Notes: generated by a model from the letters alone, not told the origin. 64,000 nt of DNA from Alnus glutinosa (GCF_958979055.1 NC_084886.1:50303654-50367653); one strand, 5' to 3'; shown: positions 50,326 through 61,914, numbered from the stretch's first letter. Numbers and translations: made by a program.

Positions 50326-51115
50326 TGTTAGTACAGTTTTCGATATGGTGTGAACTGCACGTTCTTACCGCTTCCCAAGAATCTACAAAACAACTAAAAG
50401 TCTAAAACTAGAGACTCTTCTGGGAGTCTTGCTCCGATGCCTAAATTAGCTTATGTGAAAAGTATGTTCAATGCATAAAATAATCAATCTGAGTTTATAC
50501 CTAGGGTATGAGCCTATTTATAGGCAAAGAGGTAAACGTGAACTTGAATTAGGTTTCCTACTCCTTCTTGATCTAGGAGTGTTGTCAGAGCTCTACTTGG
50601 ACTTTGATCATTTATTAGATATATGATCTGGTCCCGAAAAATCTATGATCAGATTGGACTAGGAGTGCAATCCCGATTTTACTCGGAATATGACTACTAA
50701 TCAAACTAGACTTGGACTACGAGTTCCATCCCAATTCCTCAAAGAATAGGATTGTTGATCGGATTATGACTCCTACTTCAATTCAACTTGGAGTAGAGTC
50801 ATAATCCGGATTTCTTGTGACAGCTAATACCTAATTTCCCGGGACAATCTTGTTCCGGACCTTGGCTGGCTCTTGGTCTCGGGTTGTCTACATTCCCAAG
50901 ACCCAATCTAGATTCACCTCATGTCGCGTATTATCGAGAATAATTGCTTAGTGTTTGACTCCCAGGATAGGACTTTCCGGGAGTGCTATTATTTTGGCGG
51001 AACGTATATCTTCCGGGACAGGACTTCCCGGGAATCCTACTGTCTCATCCTTGGGCTAGTACTGGCCCAAAGGCTCATGATTCTTTTAATGAGCCGGTTT
51101 TAGTAGAATTATTCA
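50326..51115 (-). repeat. 5' LTR of the gypsy-type element (right copy)
   Basis: It begins TGTTAGTACAGTTTTCGA and ends near GAATTATTCA on plus. See the left copy for shared blocks. On the minus strand this LTR lies upstream of gag, so it would carry the promoter. Confidence 0.8.
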
Positions 51116-51119
51116 CAAT

Positions 51120-52880
51120 AATATATATTATTATTATTTATAAGAAATCATTTTTACCCTACACAAGTACCAAAAATGGTTTTGGCCTTTGCTATTATGG
51201 GGGGATTTGGATCCCTTGCAAATGTGAGAGTTTTTGTGAGATTCATTTGTACCAACTAATAAGCGGATTGTCTGAGACTTATTCAGACAAGTAAAAGTCA
51301 AAGAAATTATTATTATTATTATTATTTTATATATTTACTGATCAAATTACTAATCATACCAATAATAAAATTACAAAAAATTCTCTATGAAAAGAATTGC
51401 ATGCGACTTTTTTCTTTTAGTATGGTCAGGCTAGATGCATGGCAGTTAATGTGGACACGTGCACGAAGAGCTGTTCTTGATATATATCCTTAAGGAATCT
51501 AAGTACCTTAACAGATAATAAAGTAATGAAGTAAACAAAGACTAAGAACTTTTCAACACACATGCTATACTTGTTATTTAATTGAGTCAATTGTTTATTT
51601 CTGATGGGCAACGAATAAACAAACGGAGGGACCTTTGATTCTTTGAATATCCATGCTAGGTAGCAGAAGATTCTATTATCATCCTCTTCAATTCACATGT
51701 ACAGTGGATTAGATTTCCCTACACTTATTATATTGAAGAAAATTACGCACATCCCTTTTAGCCAGAGGGGTTGAAAGAGAGTGAAGAAATACGTGGAGAG
51801 AAATCATGTTCTATAGTTCACCCAACCCAAAAAAAAAAAAAAAAAAAAAAAACTCTGCATGAAAAAGAAGACTTAGCTAGATATGAGAATTCGTTTTCGC
51901 GTGTTAAGTTACGTCGAGACATGATTATAAGACTATATATATCAACCATATATAATACTAACCGTTAGACCATTTAATCATAACTTACTAATTTCGTGTT
52001 AGATTCGTAAGTCGTATTAAAAATTTCAGCTTTAAATTAAATGTCGAGTGTCCAGTATTGGTCGTGTCGACTTGTTGAGACATGAGTATAAAACTATATA
52101 GTAAACCTTAATCTAATTCATTTAATTAATTAAACGGGTAAGATCCTTCGACCATAATTTGTTAATTTTGTATAAAGTTCATATTAAATTTGAGGGCAGT
52201 GTAAAAAATTATTGGTCCTAACATTTGCTATACAATTAGTAGTTCTTCTCCATCATGTCGATCATAGGCATTAGTTCAAGTGTAAATATAGGCTTTTCGT
52301 ATGCTTTTCACCTAGCTATGTGCATGAGATAGAGTCTCTGGCCGGACCTTTTCTTCCTTAGAATTGGTTTAGGACCGTAAAAAAGAAAAAAACATGTATT
52401 ATGTAATTTTTTAACAGTCTATATTTAATTTATTTATTTTTATTAAAAATTTAAAATTAAATCTAAACCGTTGAAAAAATTTTATTAAAAAAGAAGAAGA
52501 AAGAAGCTATAATTCTCATTTTACTGAGCGCATGCGCAGACGACAACATTGTAAGTCACAATGTTATCCTAAAATCAATCCTATTGTTTATTCTACGTGT
52601 TTTCATGCTTTGTACGGTTTAAACAAAAATTAAATATCTGCCAATTAAGTAATTAACCTTGCTTGTAATTATGACTAATAAATTAATATGCAACGGCTAG
52701 CAACCGGTACTGCTGCAGGATTTTCATAAAAGTAAGTAATTCTACCGTCTACTTTATGTCTTTTATTTTTTTCTATTCTAACGCAAAAATCAAGTTTAAC
52801 AAACGACCTAATATCGTGTGTACTTCATAGCTAAATGTAATAAAACAAAATTTAAACTGCAACAAAATCTCTAGTTTTTC
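51120..52880. other. Spacer without genes; weak direct repeat
   Basis: GAGACATGATTATAAGACTA (51917) and GAGACATGAGTATAAAACTA (about 52077) form a weak direct repeat about 160 bp apart. No coding frame or domain was recognised. An A run lies at 51829-51850. Confidence 0.4.
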
Positions 52881-52884
52881 TCCT

Positions 52885-53489
52885 TAATATTAAGGCAAGA
52901 GTTACAAAAATTCAAGAAACAAGGTTACAAGAATTATAAGCACTCAAGAGACAAGGTCACAACAGTTACAAGCATTCAAAAGACAAGAGTTATAAGATAA
53001 TAAATTAGATTTATTGTTGTTAATGTAAAAGCATAAGAGACTTGTAGCGTTTATATAAATAGTGTATTGCACACAATCAAACAAATAATCACGGAAAGAT
53101 GTAGCCAACAAAAGGCTTTGATGTGTGGATGTAGACCATAGGCCGAACCACTTCAAATCTATGTTTCATCTCTTTCCTTTATCTCTCTTTAAATTTATAT
53201 CAGTTCTTACGTGGTATCAGAACTATAGGCTAACGCTAGTATTCGATCATGTGCTAATTTTTTTTTTTTTTTTTTGATTGTATGCAAGATACTATTTATA
53301 GAGAAACAGTCTAAATGTTACAAATCTCTTATACTTCTACATTAACAACAATAAATCTATGTTATCATCTTGTAACTCTTGTCCCTTGGGTACTTGTATG
53401 TAACTCTTGTGACATTGTCTCTTGAGTGCTTATATTAACTCTTGTGGCATTGTCGATCTCTTGAGTTCTTGTAACTCTTGTCTTAATAC
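52885..53489. mobile_element. Inverted pair of copia-type LTR pieces
   Basis: The left arm (about 52885-53110, plus) and right arm (about 53275-53489, minus) are reverse complements. Shared blocks include GATTTATTGTTGTTAATGTA, ACTCAAGAGACAA and a TATA-like TATAAATAGT. Downstream of the left arm is GTGGTATCAGAACTATAGG (about 53213-53231), matching the tRNA-Met primer-binding site that follows copia LTRs. So the left arm is a plus-oriented LTR, followed by a stub of internal DNA and then a second LTR in inverse orientation. Confidence 0.65.
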
Positions 53490-54225
53490 CTAACCAATTT
53501 TCCATCGTTGGAGATGTAATAGTTTACATATATTTGTCCGTCCAACTTCTCAATATATCTTGCAATCTCAACATTCATACACACACACACACACATATAT
53601 ATAAGGAATGCTGCAGCTTCTTCTGGGATCTTTTTATACTGATATGACATCCTGTATTTTGTAATAAAAACAGAAAAGATAATAAATTAAGCTGTAGTTT
53701 TTATTTATTAAAAACAGGGTGTCATGTCAAAATAGGACCCATAAAAAACACTAAAAGAAGCACTAGCATTTCTATATATATATAGACACCGGTACTTGAA
53801 CAGGTAGATTCCAATATTATACCTCTATTTTCCTCGATCTTTCAAGCAATTTACTGTTGCTAATTATTTTGGCTCAATGATTCAATGCCCCATTATTGGT
53901 GCATTTTTAACTGCCGAGCTCGATCTAGCTACTGCTATGCGACACGTGCATGGTTCCACCATTGGTGGCGAGGCTTGCAATTCGTACTAATCATGCACAT
54001 GCGAGAACCAGTCATCCGTTGTACTAGGTTTCCTAAATAATGAAAGGGACCGCTAGTGGGATTAGTATAGCTTCATTATGATAATGTTTTATATGTTAGG
54101 AATTATGCTTTCCTTATTTAACCTTAGTTTTTTATTTTTTATTTTTTTGCAGCAATTATGAGACTTAAACCCATATTTATAGGAGGAAGGTCCAACTCTT
54201 CCAGCCATTGAAGCTTCAAGCTACC
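53490..54225. other. Spacer upstream of the microRNA-like hairpin
   Basis: A CA/TA microsatellite lies at about 53578-53602. CTATATATAG at about 54225-54234 is a good TATA-like box for a transcript containing the following hairpin. No protein gene is seen. Confidence 0.4.
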
Positions 54226-54280
54226 TATATATAGCACCATCTCATAGTTTTATTAGCATTGAAGTTGGCTGTAGAAGGAA

Positions 54281-54392
54281 GCCATATTTGGAGAAGTAGA
54301 CATGGTGTGATATTGGTCCGGCTCGTCTCAAAAGATATGATCAGATGAGCCGAACCAATATCACTCGTGTATGCTTCTCTGCATAATATTGC
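54281..54392 (+). ncRNA. MIR171/MIR479-like: microRNA precursor of the miR171/miR479 family
   Basis: The arms at about 54291-54328 and 54343-54379 pair over about 37 nt with few mismatches around a short loop. The 3' arm contains TGAGCCGAACCAATATCACT (54346-54365), close to miR171-family sequences such as miR171h. The 5' arm contains GATATTGGTCCGGCTCGTC (54309-54327), close to miR479. In known plants these two sit on opposite arms of one hairpin and target GRAS-family (HAM/NSP2-like) mRNAs. A TATA box at about 54228 favours the plus strand, but the minus-strand hairpin would fold almost as well and its 5' arm, GTGATATTGGTTCGGCTCATC minus its first base, is nearer to miR479. Expression is not proven by sequence. 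Confidence 0.75.
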
Positions 54393-54399
54393 TCTTCGA

Positions 54400-55548
54400 T
54401 CGTATGCCGCTTGATCATGCATGCATGGTATCTCTAGAGTACTCCACTATACCCTCTCTTTTAATTTCAATATATATTTTGCCCTTTCTGTTGGATTTTT
54501 ACTTATGTTTTTAGATCCGCGGAAATGTACGTATGAACAAAAAATGGTTGCAGAAAAACATGATCTGCATGTCCTCATGTTTGTAGGAAGAGAGATTCTC
54601 CAGCATGAGGGGAAATGGCTTCCTTTTGGCCGTGATTGTAATCTTGGGGGTAATATGTACTGAATCTGCAGTATTTCTGAGTTTGGTTGTATAAACATGC
54701 ATGTCTATATATTCTGTTGACTACTTCAACAAGTAAACATGTATAATCATATATATGCATTACAGCTAGCTGCTTCTCTTTGTTTGAAGCCAAATTCAAA
54801 TTTCATCTCTCTGAAAGTTGTTTTTCCTAAAAATACGCCGCAGGTTATGCATAATGCTTCCATTGTTCATTACATATGTTGCAATTATGTTATTGTTGTC
54901 ATGATCATAGTCTTCGATCTCTTCTTTAATATATGCTAATAATCAGAATGTGTTCATTATCTTAGAAAAAAGAAAAGAAAATTAAAAACCTCACCTACAT
55001 CACTTAATTTGTTGCCACTCCTTTTCCCTGATGTCATAATATTACGTAAAATTAATTATTCACAGGATTTCTGGCAATGCATTCTAGTTTCTTTCAATCA
55101 GTTTGTTTATATATAGAGACATTTTTTTACTACAACGACTATTTGCATTCTAAATCCACTTTTCCTCTCGATCTCCTTCCTTTAGTCACCGTAGCAGATG
55201 CAAGACCTTTTTTTGGTTGTAATTGTTATTTGCAGCTAAATCGAGAAATGCTATACTTTTTTTAAAAAAAACTCTAAAAATTACTTTTCAAATAATGTGT
55301 CACACTCTTATAAAATGGTGACACATTTTTCAAAATAATCAATTATATATATAGGATTGTGACATATTATTTACGGAGCAAATTTTTTTAAAAATAAATT
55401 TTGAGAACTAGTGGAGCATTTCTCTTCTAATAATATTGCAGTTGAAAGTTGAAACGATATAGGACCACATCTATAAATAAATAAAACACATGCGAGGGAT
55501 AGAAAACCTGCTATTTTTTATTTTTTTAATTTTTAAGATGAAGAGTAA

Positions 55549-55586
<38 letters not shown>

Positions 55587-56130
55587 CTCTGTGTTTGCTT
55601 TCGGACAGTGCATGCAATGAATTCATACAATTTTAGTCACAGTTAAACAGTTTGCCCTGGCAACGTACCCGGCCACTTGCAGATCCAACTTTAATTCAAT
55701 ATTTCTACTCTTGAATTTTTTTCAACCAAAGACATTAAATTATGTGGAAGTAGAACGATAAATAACCAATTGGAATTTGTCTTCGATCATCACAATAATT
55801 AAGTTTCTTGCAAAGTCAGCGATGGTGACACCCTTTCAATTTTATGTGTGCTCATTATCTCAAAATTATTTCCCTAGCTAGCTAATTCCACGTAAAGCCA
55901 GGTACATTTATTCCCTTCCAATTTAATCAAACTAAATGGCTATATAAAACCTTTGGATCTGCTCAAAAACCGAAATTTAGAAGGGAAATGTTTATATATA
56001 TTAACATCATGATCATAATTAATTAACATCGATCAATATTATAGTGAATCTACGCAGGAAAGAAGCTAGGTACGGTTCACCCTTTTCTCACCAATGCAAG
56101 CGCTTATGGTCAAGGACGTCCTTCATATTA
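54400..56130. other. AT-rich spacer between two hairpins
   Basis: Short frames at 54421-54663 and 54739-54939 have no recognisable domain; the first may be part of the primary transcript of the microRNA-like locus. An AT microsatellite lies at about 55555-55584. Confidence 0.4.
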
Positions 56131-56132
56131 AT

Positions 56133-56278
56133 TAATAATTTGTGTGCTGGCATGGCTATAATTGGCATCAAGGATTTTGAAGATCTACCATTTCTACCAA
56201 TCTTCCTAGGCGTTCGAAGGTTGGTAGAGCTAGAGGAGATCTTCCAAATCCTTGATGTCACCAGCACACAAATTATTA
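56133..56278 (+). ncRNA. Long imperfect hairpin, candidate novel or young MIRNA locus
   Basis: Three paired blocks nest in order. Outer: TAATAATTTGTGTGCTGG (56133-56150) pairs perfectly with 56261-56278. Middle: CATCAAGGATTTTGAAGATC (56166-56185) pairs with 56238-56257 with one mismatch. Inner: TCTACCAATCTTC (56193-56205) pairs with GAAGGTTGGTAGA (56216-56228) with one wobble. The left side has a 15-nt bulge (56151-56165). The total is about 146 nt with a 10-nt terminal loop, in the size and pairing range of plant MIRNA precursors. I do not recognise a known mature sequence. It could also be a small inverted duplication of a gene fragment without processing. Confidence 0.5.
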
Positions 56279-56319
56279 TTATTATTTTATGTGAACTTTT
56301 GATATTGAATGAAGTCTAG

Positions 56320-58220
56320 AAGATCGCTAGAACTATTACAAGGATATGTCTTTCGTCATTGTACAGTACTGTCGACAATTTGTTCTGCTTCTGTCGACAT
56401 TTCCTGTTTCTCTATAAAATATGTTTTTGAAGTCTTAATTAAGGAAGATAGGTTGAAGGCTCATAAAACTTCGGGTGAACTTCCTTTTAATTTCGAGGAA
56501 GTAGAGTTTGCAATCAGATCAATCTTAATTAAAGCGTCATATATATTGCGATTTTCGACATATGATAGAGACAAATTTAGTAGCGTTAGAAATTTATTCA
56601 AAGGTCTATAGAATCATATTTCGCAATTTTATTTTATTTGTTTGAATTTTAAGGTTTACGAATAAAAAAGAGCCACCAAAGGAAAGATAAAAATATTTTC
56701 TGAGAAATTCGGACGATATCGTCCAAACGAGTAAGGAAGCCCATCAACACAAGATTGCGCCAAATCTCCAAACCGGCTTTATTTTAGTGTTTTATTAGGT
56801 TTGGGACTCTAGTTACTACAAATACTTGTTATAGGTGATTATAGCTGCAATTTATTATTATTATTATTATTCATTTGTTTTCAATAAGAAACACTTTAGT
56901 ACTGTACGGTTTTCTATCTATATTTTTACCTAAAATTCTTGATTTATTCTTGGTTTTGGAAAGAATTGTGAGTTGCGTGTTGATTTTCTTTACGACCCAC
57001 TACACCACGCTACATCAAAGTCACAACACTTATTTTTAATGCTTGTTTGAACCAAAAGAAAAAAAAGGTTTGAAACTTAATTGGAACCTAAGGCTTAAAT
57101 ATTGGATCAGGCATGTTTTATTGATCATTATGTTTATGTTTTAATTTATTTGGTTATAGAATGGATCAAATGGGAGGATTGGTGATTTGGTGGTGAGTCA
57201 TGGAATGATTGTTGGCTTGGAACTTTTGATTAGTTGTTTTGTTTGTGTAGCTGTACGTGTTGCCTTTTATGGGCTAATTATTGTTTTGAGACTACTTGTG
57301 TGTAGTCATTAGTGTGTTGTTTACTTGTTTAACTATTTAAGATTTGTAATTTTATAATCTTGGATTTGGCTTAGGTGTTGTAAAAATACTATAGCATGCG
57401 TGCTGTAATTTTATTAAATGGTTCAGATTTAATTTTACTTTCTTTCTATTTTTCATTAAAAACTTGAAATTAAATTTAAACCATTGATAAAACTGCAACG
57501 TACATGATATCATCTTTTTACAACACCAAAGTCAAATCCTTATAACTTAGTGGTTGCAAGTGACTGGATAAATTGATAGTTGTTTAAATTTAGACTAATG
57601 TTTTCAATTGTTATATATTAATCTTATTACATTGAAATGTTAGCATATTATAAAACTAAATGCTAATTTAATATTGTAAGTAGCGGAATGATTCATCATA
57701 AATACCTTCAATCATGTTTTGCTCAAACGTATGAAGAAAAATTCTGCAAAAAGAAATTTTAGAGAGGTTATTATGATTTATGCCTATTGAATGTCGTACT
57801 GATGGAGTGCACAATCTGTGTATTTATAGGCTAGATCGGAGATCTCTTCAAGCAAAAATCAACACACTATCGGAATAAATGATTCTCATAATCTCCATGA
57901 TTAGATGCAATTAAAATAAGTCAAATATACTGATATGCCATTATGGGAATATTTGAAATTTCTAACATGAAATTCATGATAATAGATGAAACAATCCCCA
58001 TTTTGTATGTATGGAATTGGACGTATGCAAATCTAGGTGGCAAGGAGTCGAGGACTAACAAGAATTATGAACAGACCTTTTATTTTTGTTCGCAAAGTCG
58101 AGTATCTTCTTTCCTTGTGTTTTTTTTTTTTCATTTCAATCACAAAAACTATTAAATCTTTGAAGTATCAATTAATGTCCCTAATGTTTAACTTTTCATG
58201 TTCAATGCATAATCATATTG
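56320..58220. other. Gene-free spacer
   Basis: The frames at 56309-56611 and 57943-58276 show no domain. The region is AT-rich with short ATT repeats near 56850. Confidence 0.4.
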
Positions 58221-58225
58221 ATTCT

Positions 58226-58328
58226 TTATTTTTTTTGACATGTCCATACAAAAAGGGAAAAGAAAATTCAAACTAGTAACATTCGCTTCATGAGGCGTGG
58301 TCCTCAACGTATTGAACTATCTCCTTAT
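58226..58328 (-). mobile_element. Diverged copy of the MIP2-intron SINE
   Basis: It shares TTGACATGTCCA, CTTCATGAGGCGTGGTCC and a decayed box A (GTATTGAACTATCTCC) with the element at 40063-40172, in the same relative orientation (T run first on plus). Box B is mutated (AATTCAAACT), so it is unlikely to be transcribed. Confidence 0.6.
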
Positions 58329-58366
58329 ACAATACACAATTAAAAAAAATATGGACAACCTCCGCA

Positions 58367-58820
58367 TCACCTCATGATCAATGGATTAAGGCAGCATGAT
58401 CAAAGACCTTTTTTTTTTTAATATATTTTTTGTCCTTTTCCTTTCTTATAATTTGACCTACTTCCAGGCGTGGGAATATTGAATTCACAATCTCTGAAAT
58501 TTTCAATTAAAGTTTCTGTCTTCTTCCATTCTTGTCTGGGTTGTCTCGTAGAATATTTCAGTTTTTATTTGAAAAGACAGTAGCACCTCATGATCAATGA
58601 CCTTCTTTTTTTAGGGAAGTGAACAGTATTTTCCTAATACTGACCCTTTTTTTTTTGTCCTTTTCCTTTTGGCTCTTATAATTTGACCTCCTTCCAGGCG
58701 TGGGAATATTGAATTCACAATCTCTGAAATTTTCAATTAAAGTTTCTGTATGCTTCCATCCTTGTCTGGGTTGTCTCGTAGAATATTCCAGTTTTATTTG
58801 AAAAGACAGTAGTAATACCG
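58367..58820. repeat. Tandem duplication, about 230-bp offset
   Basis: A long block, with TTCCAGGCGTGGGAATATTG at about 58463 and 58693 and GTCTGGGTTGTCTCGTAGAA further on in each, occurs twice in direct orientation. Both copies carry CACCTCATGATCAATG at their left side. The copies differ at only a few positions. They are non-coding. Confidence 0.85.
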
Positions 58821-59129
58821 TGTGGAATGGAATGGGTCTCTGGAAAATTGAACTCCAAATCTTTCAAGAAAAGTGAACAGTCAACAAATTGGCTCATATT
58901 GCGAAAGGTATTTTCCAGATTTTATAATTATAGCTAAACTATATGCCATTTGGGTCTGTGGACTGGACACCAACAAATTGGCCCAAAAAATGATTTTTGC
59001 TCTCTATTGGCCCAAACAAATTATAGAAGTATGGGCCTTTGGCAAGAAATTGGCCCAAAAAAAAGATAAAAAAGAGTTTAATTTGGCCCAAAAAAGGCCC
59101 AACCTCCATCGCTTACCTATCGTCATTGC

Positions 59130-61462
59130 TAGGAGTGTACAACCGGTTGTGGTTGCGGTTATTTGGTCATAATCGCAACCGCAACCGAAGTACCTGGTTA
59201 TTCTCATTTCAATAACCGTAACGGCAACCGGTAAAGGTTTTACCAACCTACAGTTATTCAGTTATTAAAAACCGGTTATTAACCAAATAACCGGTTTTTA
59301 TATATTATTGAATCTTTTCAGTTTCTTTTTTTAATCCAATTTCCAATATTTAGCCATTCAATATTCAATGCTAAATACTAAAGTCTAAATAGTAAATACT
59401 TCTATCACCATTCTTTCAATATTAATAAAATGATTGCAAATAAAATCATGTAAGCCTTTGTTGGTTGATTCAAACCCCCCATTCTCAAAACTCTGTTTCT
59501 AGCTTCTTTCCTTAAGGTGAAATGGATATTCTTTCTTTTTCTAATCTGTTAACAGAACCATTTATCCTAGAATACCCCCTCCCCCCCCCCAAAAAAAAAA
59601 GACAATACAGAGATAAACATTACAAAACCGTGTCTTCCTATAAACCATTAACCATAACACCTGGACATTGCACAAATCAGAGAGGAAAAAAAAAAAGAGA
59701 AAGAAAAGAAAAGAAAAGTGGGGAAGATTAGTAATGAAAGATTGAGACTTATCATAAAATGGCCCATCCTGTGAACATATACGAAAATTCATGTAAAAGA
59801 ACAGATCATAAATAAGGAGTAGTCCTGATGGTAGGGCAAGAGCCAAGAGGCATTATGAAACAAAATTCATTGTAGCCTGTATTTCATGTAAACTTGAAAC
59901 AGGACATGTTCTTAAAGGGGAGCATGTGCATGCGTACGCATAAACGGGGGAGGGCATAAATATAGGAGGATAGGATTATAGGAAGCAACTGTCATCATTG
60001 TCTTTGTCATATGCACGCATTGGTGAGGTAAAATATTCTTGCATAACAGTTGTCATTTCTCCATTGGTGATGGGGTTTCAGAACTGGGAAACCTGAATTT
60101 GTTATAAATACAACATTTGTAATATATATATATATAAAATCAGTTACCGGTAATAGTGTAATTTCAGACCGGTTATAATCAGCTGGGAAACCAGTTTAGT
60201 ATCCGATTATTTATAACCGGGTACCCAAAGCCAGTTATTAATTTATTGGACACCTAGTTATAACCAGGTAACCGGCTCCAGGTGTATAATATATTAAAAA
60301 AAAAAAAATTACCCCTCTGCTTTACCCTAATACTACACCCATTTCCTATTCTTGCATTTTTTTTTTTTATTTTATTAGGGTATCCCCCAGCCCCCTATAG
60401 GCTGTAATGTACCTCGTTCGCTGAACAACTGTCCTATTAAGGTGGTAGTCGAACCTTCCGAGCGTAGTGACTATCTTGCCAGGAAATCAATGACTAATTT
60501 TTAGCCCAATGTCCAACGTCACTCCAGGTATTGGGCCTTAAATCATGAGCAGATGGTCAAAGGCCTACAAGGATCCCCCACACAACCCAGGTGGCTGGTC
60601 CCAAGAAGAATGTAGCACCCAAAGGGATTCGAACCTAGGATCAAATGAAAGAAATTCCCTATTGTCCCAGGCTCTAACCAACTGAGCCACCCCCCTTTGG
60701 GTTGCCTCCTTCTTCACACTCGTTCAAACTTCTTATTCTTTACAGTTCTCCACTCTTCAGTTCAGGCCCTTCACTTCAAAACTATGTCTTGGATTTCTGT
60801 TCAAGCGGAACAAGAATTTTTACTTGTGGAAGTCATTTTACTTGCTTTGATTTTTTTGTAGGAAGATTCTTGAGAGATATTTGCTTGCTTTGATTTTTTT
60901 GTTGATATGAGATCGAAGCTGGGTGTTTCGGATGACCAGATCTTCTCTCTTTTGCTTGTAGTTTTTGAGAAGGGTCGGGTTCGAGGCTTTGTACGACTCC
61001 CTGATCTCTACCATTAAGAATTTTTTTGACTTTTACTTAATTATCCTGTTTTCAACTTATACATAAAAAAAAATAATAATAATAATAAAAAAATTCCTTT
61101 TTTCAGAACTTAATTGTGCTTATTTAGGACAAAGGGAATTAATGTTAAAACCCAAAATGTTTTATTTTTTTATTTTTTAAACCACTACCCGAGATAACTG
61201 GCTTCACCCAGGGTAACCAGATAACTCCCAGTTTCGGAGTTGGTTCTCGGTTATTACCCAATAACCAGGAATCGACTTTGGGTTTACACCCCTAGTTACC
61301 GGTTATCGGGTTATTAACCGGTTTTTTTAAATGCTATAACAAATAACCGCAACCAGGTATTCGGTTACGGTTATTTTCGGTTTTCTCGATTATCGGTTGT
61401 TGGCGGTTATTAGTGGTTATCGGTTATTTTCGGTTAATAACCACCTCACTTGTACACCCCTA
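59130..61462. mobile_element. Non-coding hAT-like DNA transposon, 2.3 kb, with nested insertions
   Basis: The ends TAGGAGTGTACAA (59130-59142) and the complement of TTGTACACCCCTA (61450-61462) are terminal inverted repeats. GTCATTGC (59122-59129) and ATCACTGC (61463-61470) are near-matching 8-bp flanks, the target size of hAT elements. Both subterminal regions are dense in CGGTTA/AACCGG-type motifs (59140-59300 and 61290-61445), as hAT transposase-binding repeats are. Inside are further end-like segments (about 60139-60285, and about 61185-61294 ending TTTACACCCCTAG), suggesting related elements inserted into each other. No transposase frame or BED/hATC segment is visible. Confidence 0.75.
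60359..60702 (-). mobile_element. Long tRNA-derived SINE nested in the hAT-like element
   Basis: On the minus strand the head reads GTGGCTCAGTTGGTTAGAGC (complement of 60671-60690; box A-like), then about 40 nt later GGTTCGAATCC (complement of 60625-60635; exact box B consensus). A unique body of about 250 bp and an A/T tail (T run at 60359-60369 on plus) follow. The intact boxes suggest a fairly young copy. It is not a functional tRNA gene: the anticodon-arm spacing is expanded. Confidence 0.7.
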
Positions 61463-61914
61463 ATCACTGCCATCAAACAACCCAAAATTCAATTACTTCA
61501 ACTACATCAAATGATCTTTCAAGGTGACGGTGGCTATTAAGATAACTTCATTGACTCCATCAAGGAGGTGGGCAGAAAACTCCTTACCGCTGCCAATTCT
61601 ACCTATGCCCATCCCTCCACCCTTCCATCTATATATAATGAATCAAACTTGAAAATTTCTTTTCAGGGGATAAGAAAATAAATACCATTAGATTATTGAA
61701 AGTATAACAAAATAAAAGAAAACGGAAAGTTAAAAAAGAAAACACAAAAGTATCACAAAATAAAAATAGAAGAGAAAGTTAGTGCAATTATTAAAAAAAA
61801 AGAAAAAAGAAGAAGAAAGGGTTTAATCTTTTTTACCGTTAAATTGGCGCCATTTTAACCTTAAAAAGTACGTTCTCAAAGACTGCGGGTCCAAGCTCAG
61901 TACTTTTCGCACTA

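Larger units (their letters stand above)
47155..51115 (-). mobile_element. Non-autonomous gypsy-type LTR retrotransposon (gag only)
   Basis: Two long direct repeats (47155-47940 and 50326-51115) flank 2.4 kb whose only recognisable coding is a broken gag on the minus strand. On that strand the sequence after the 5' LTR, GTTTGACGTCATTTGCGGG, resembles the TTTGGCGCC-type primer-binding region common in plant gypsy elements. A purine-rich tract (AAGGGAAATTGAGGATAA) precedes the 3' LTR. No protease, reverse transcriptase or integrase frame is visible, so the element would depend on a partner. LTR boundaries are good to a few bases; a CA repeat at the left edge hides the target duplication. Confidence 0.85.

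Noticed and set aside
60620..60700. A tRNA gene on the minus strand
   Set aside because: Box A and B look good, but the spacing between them and the continuing 250-bp body with an A/T tail show a SINE.
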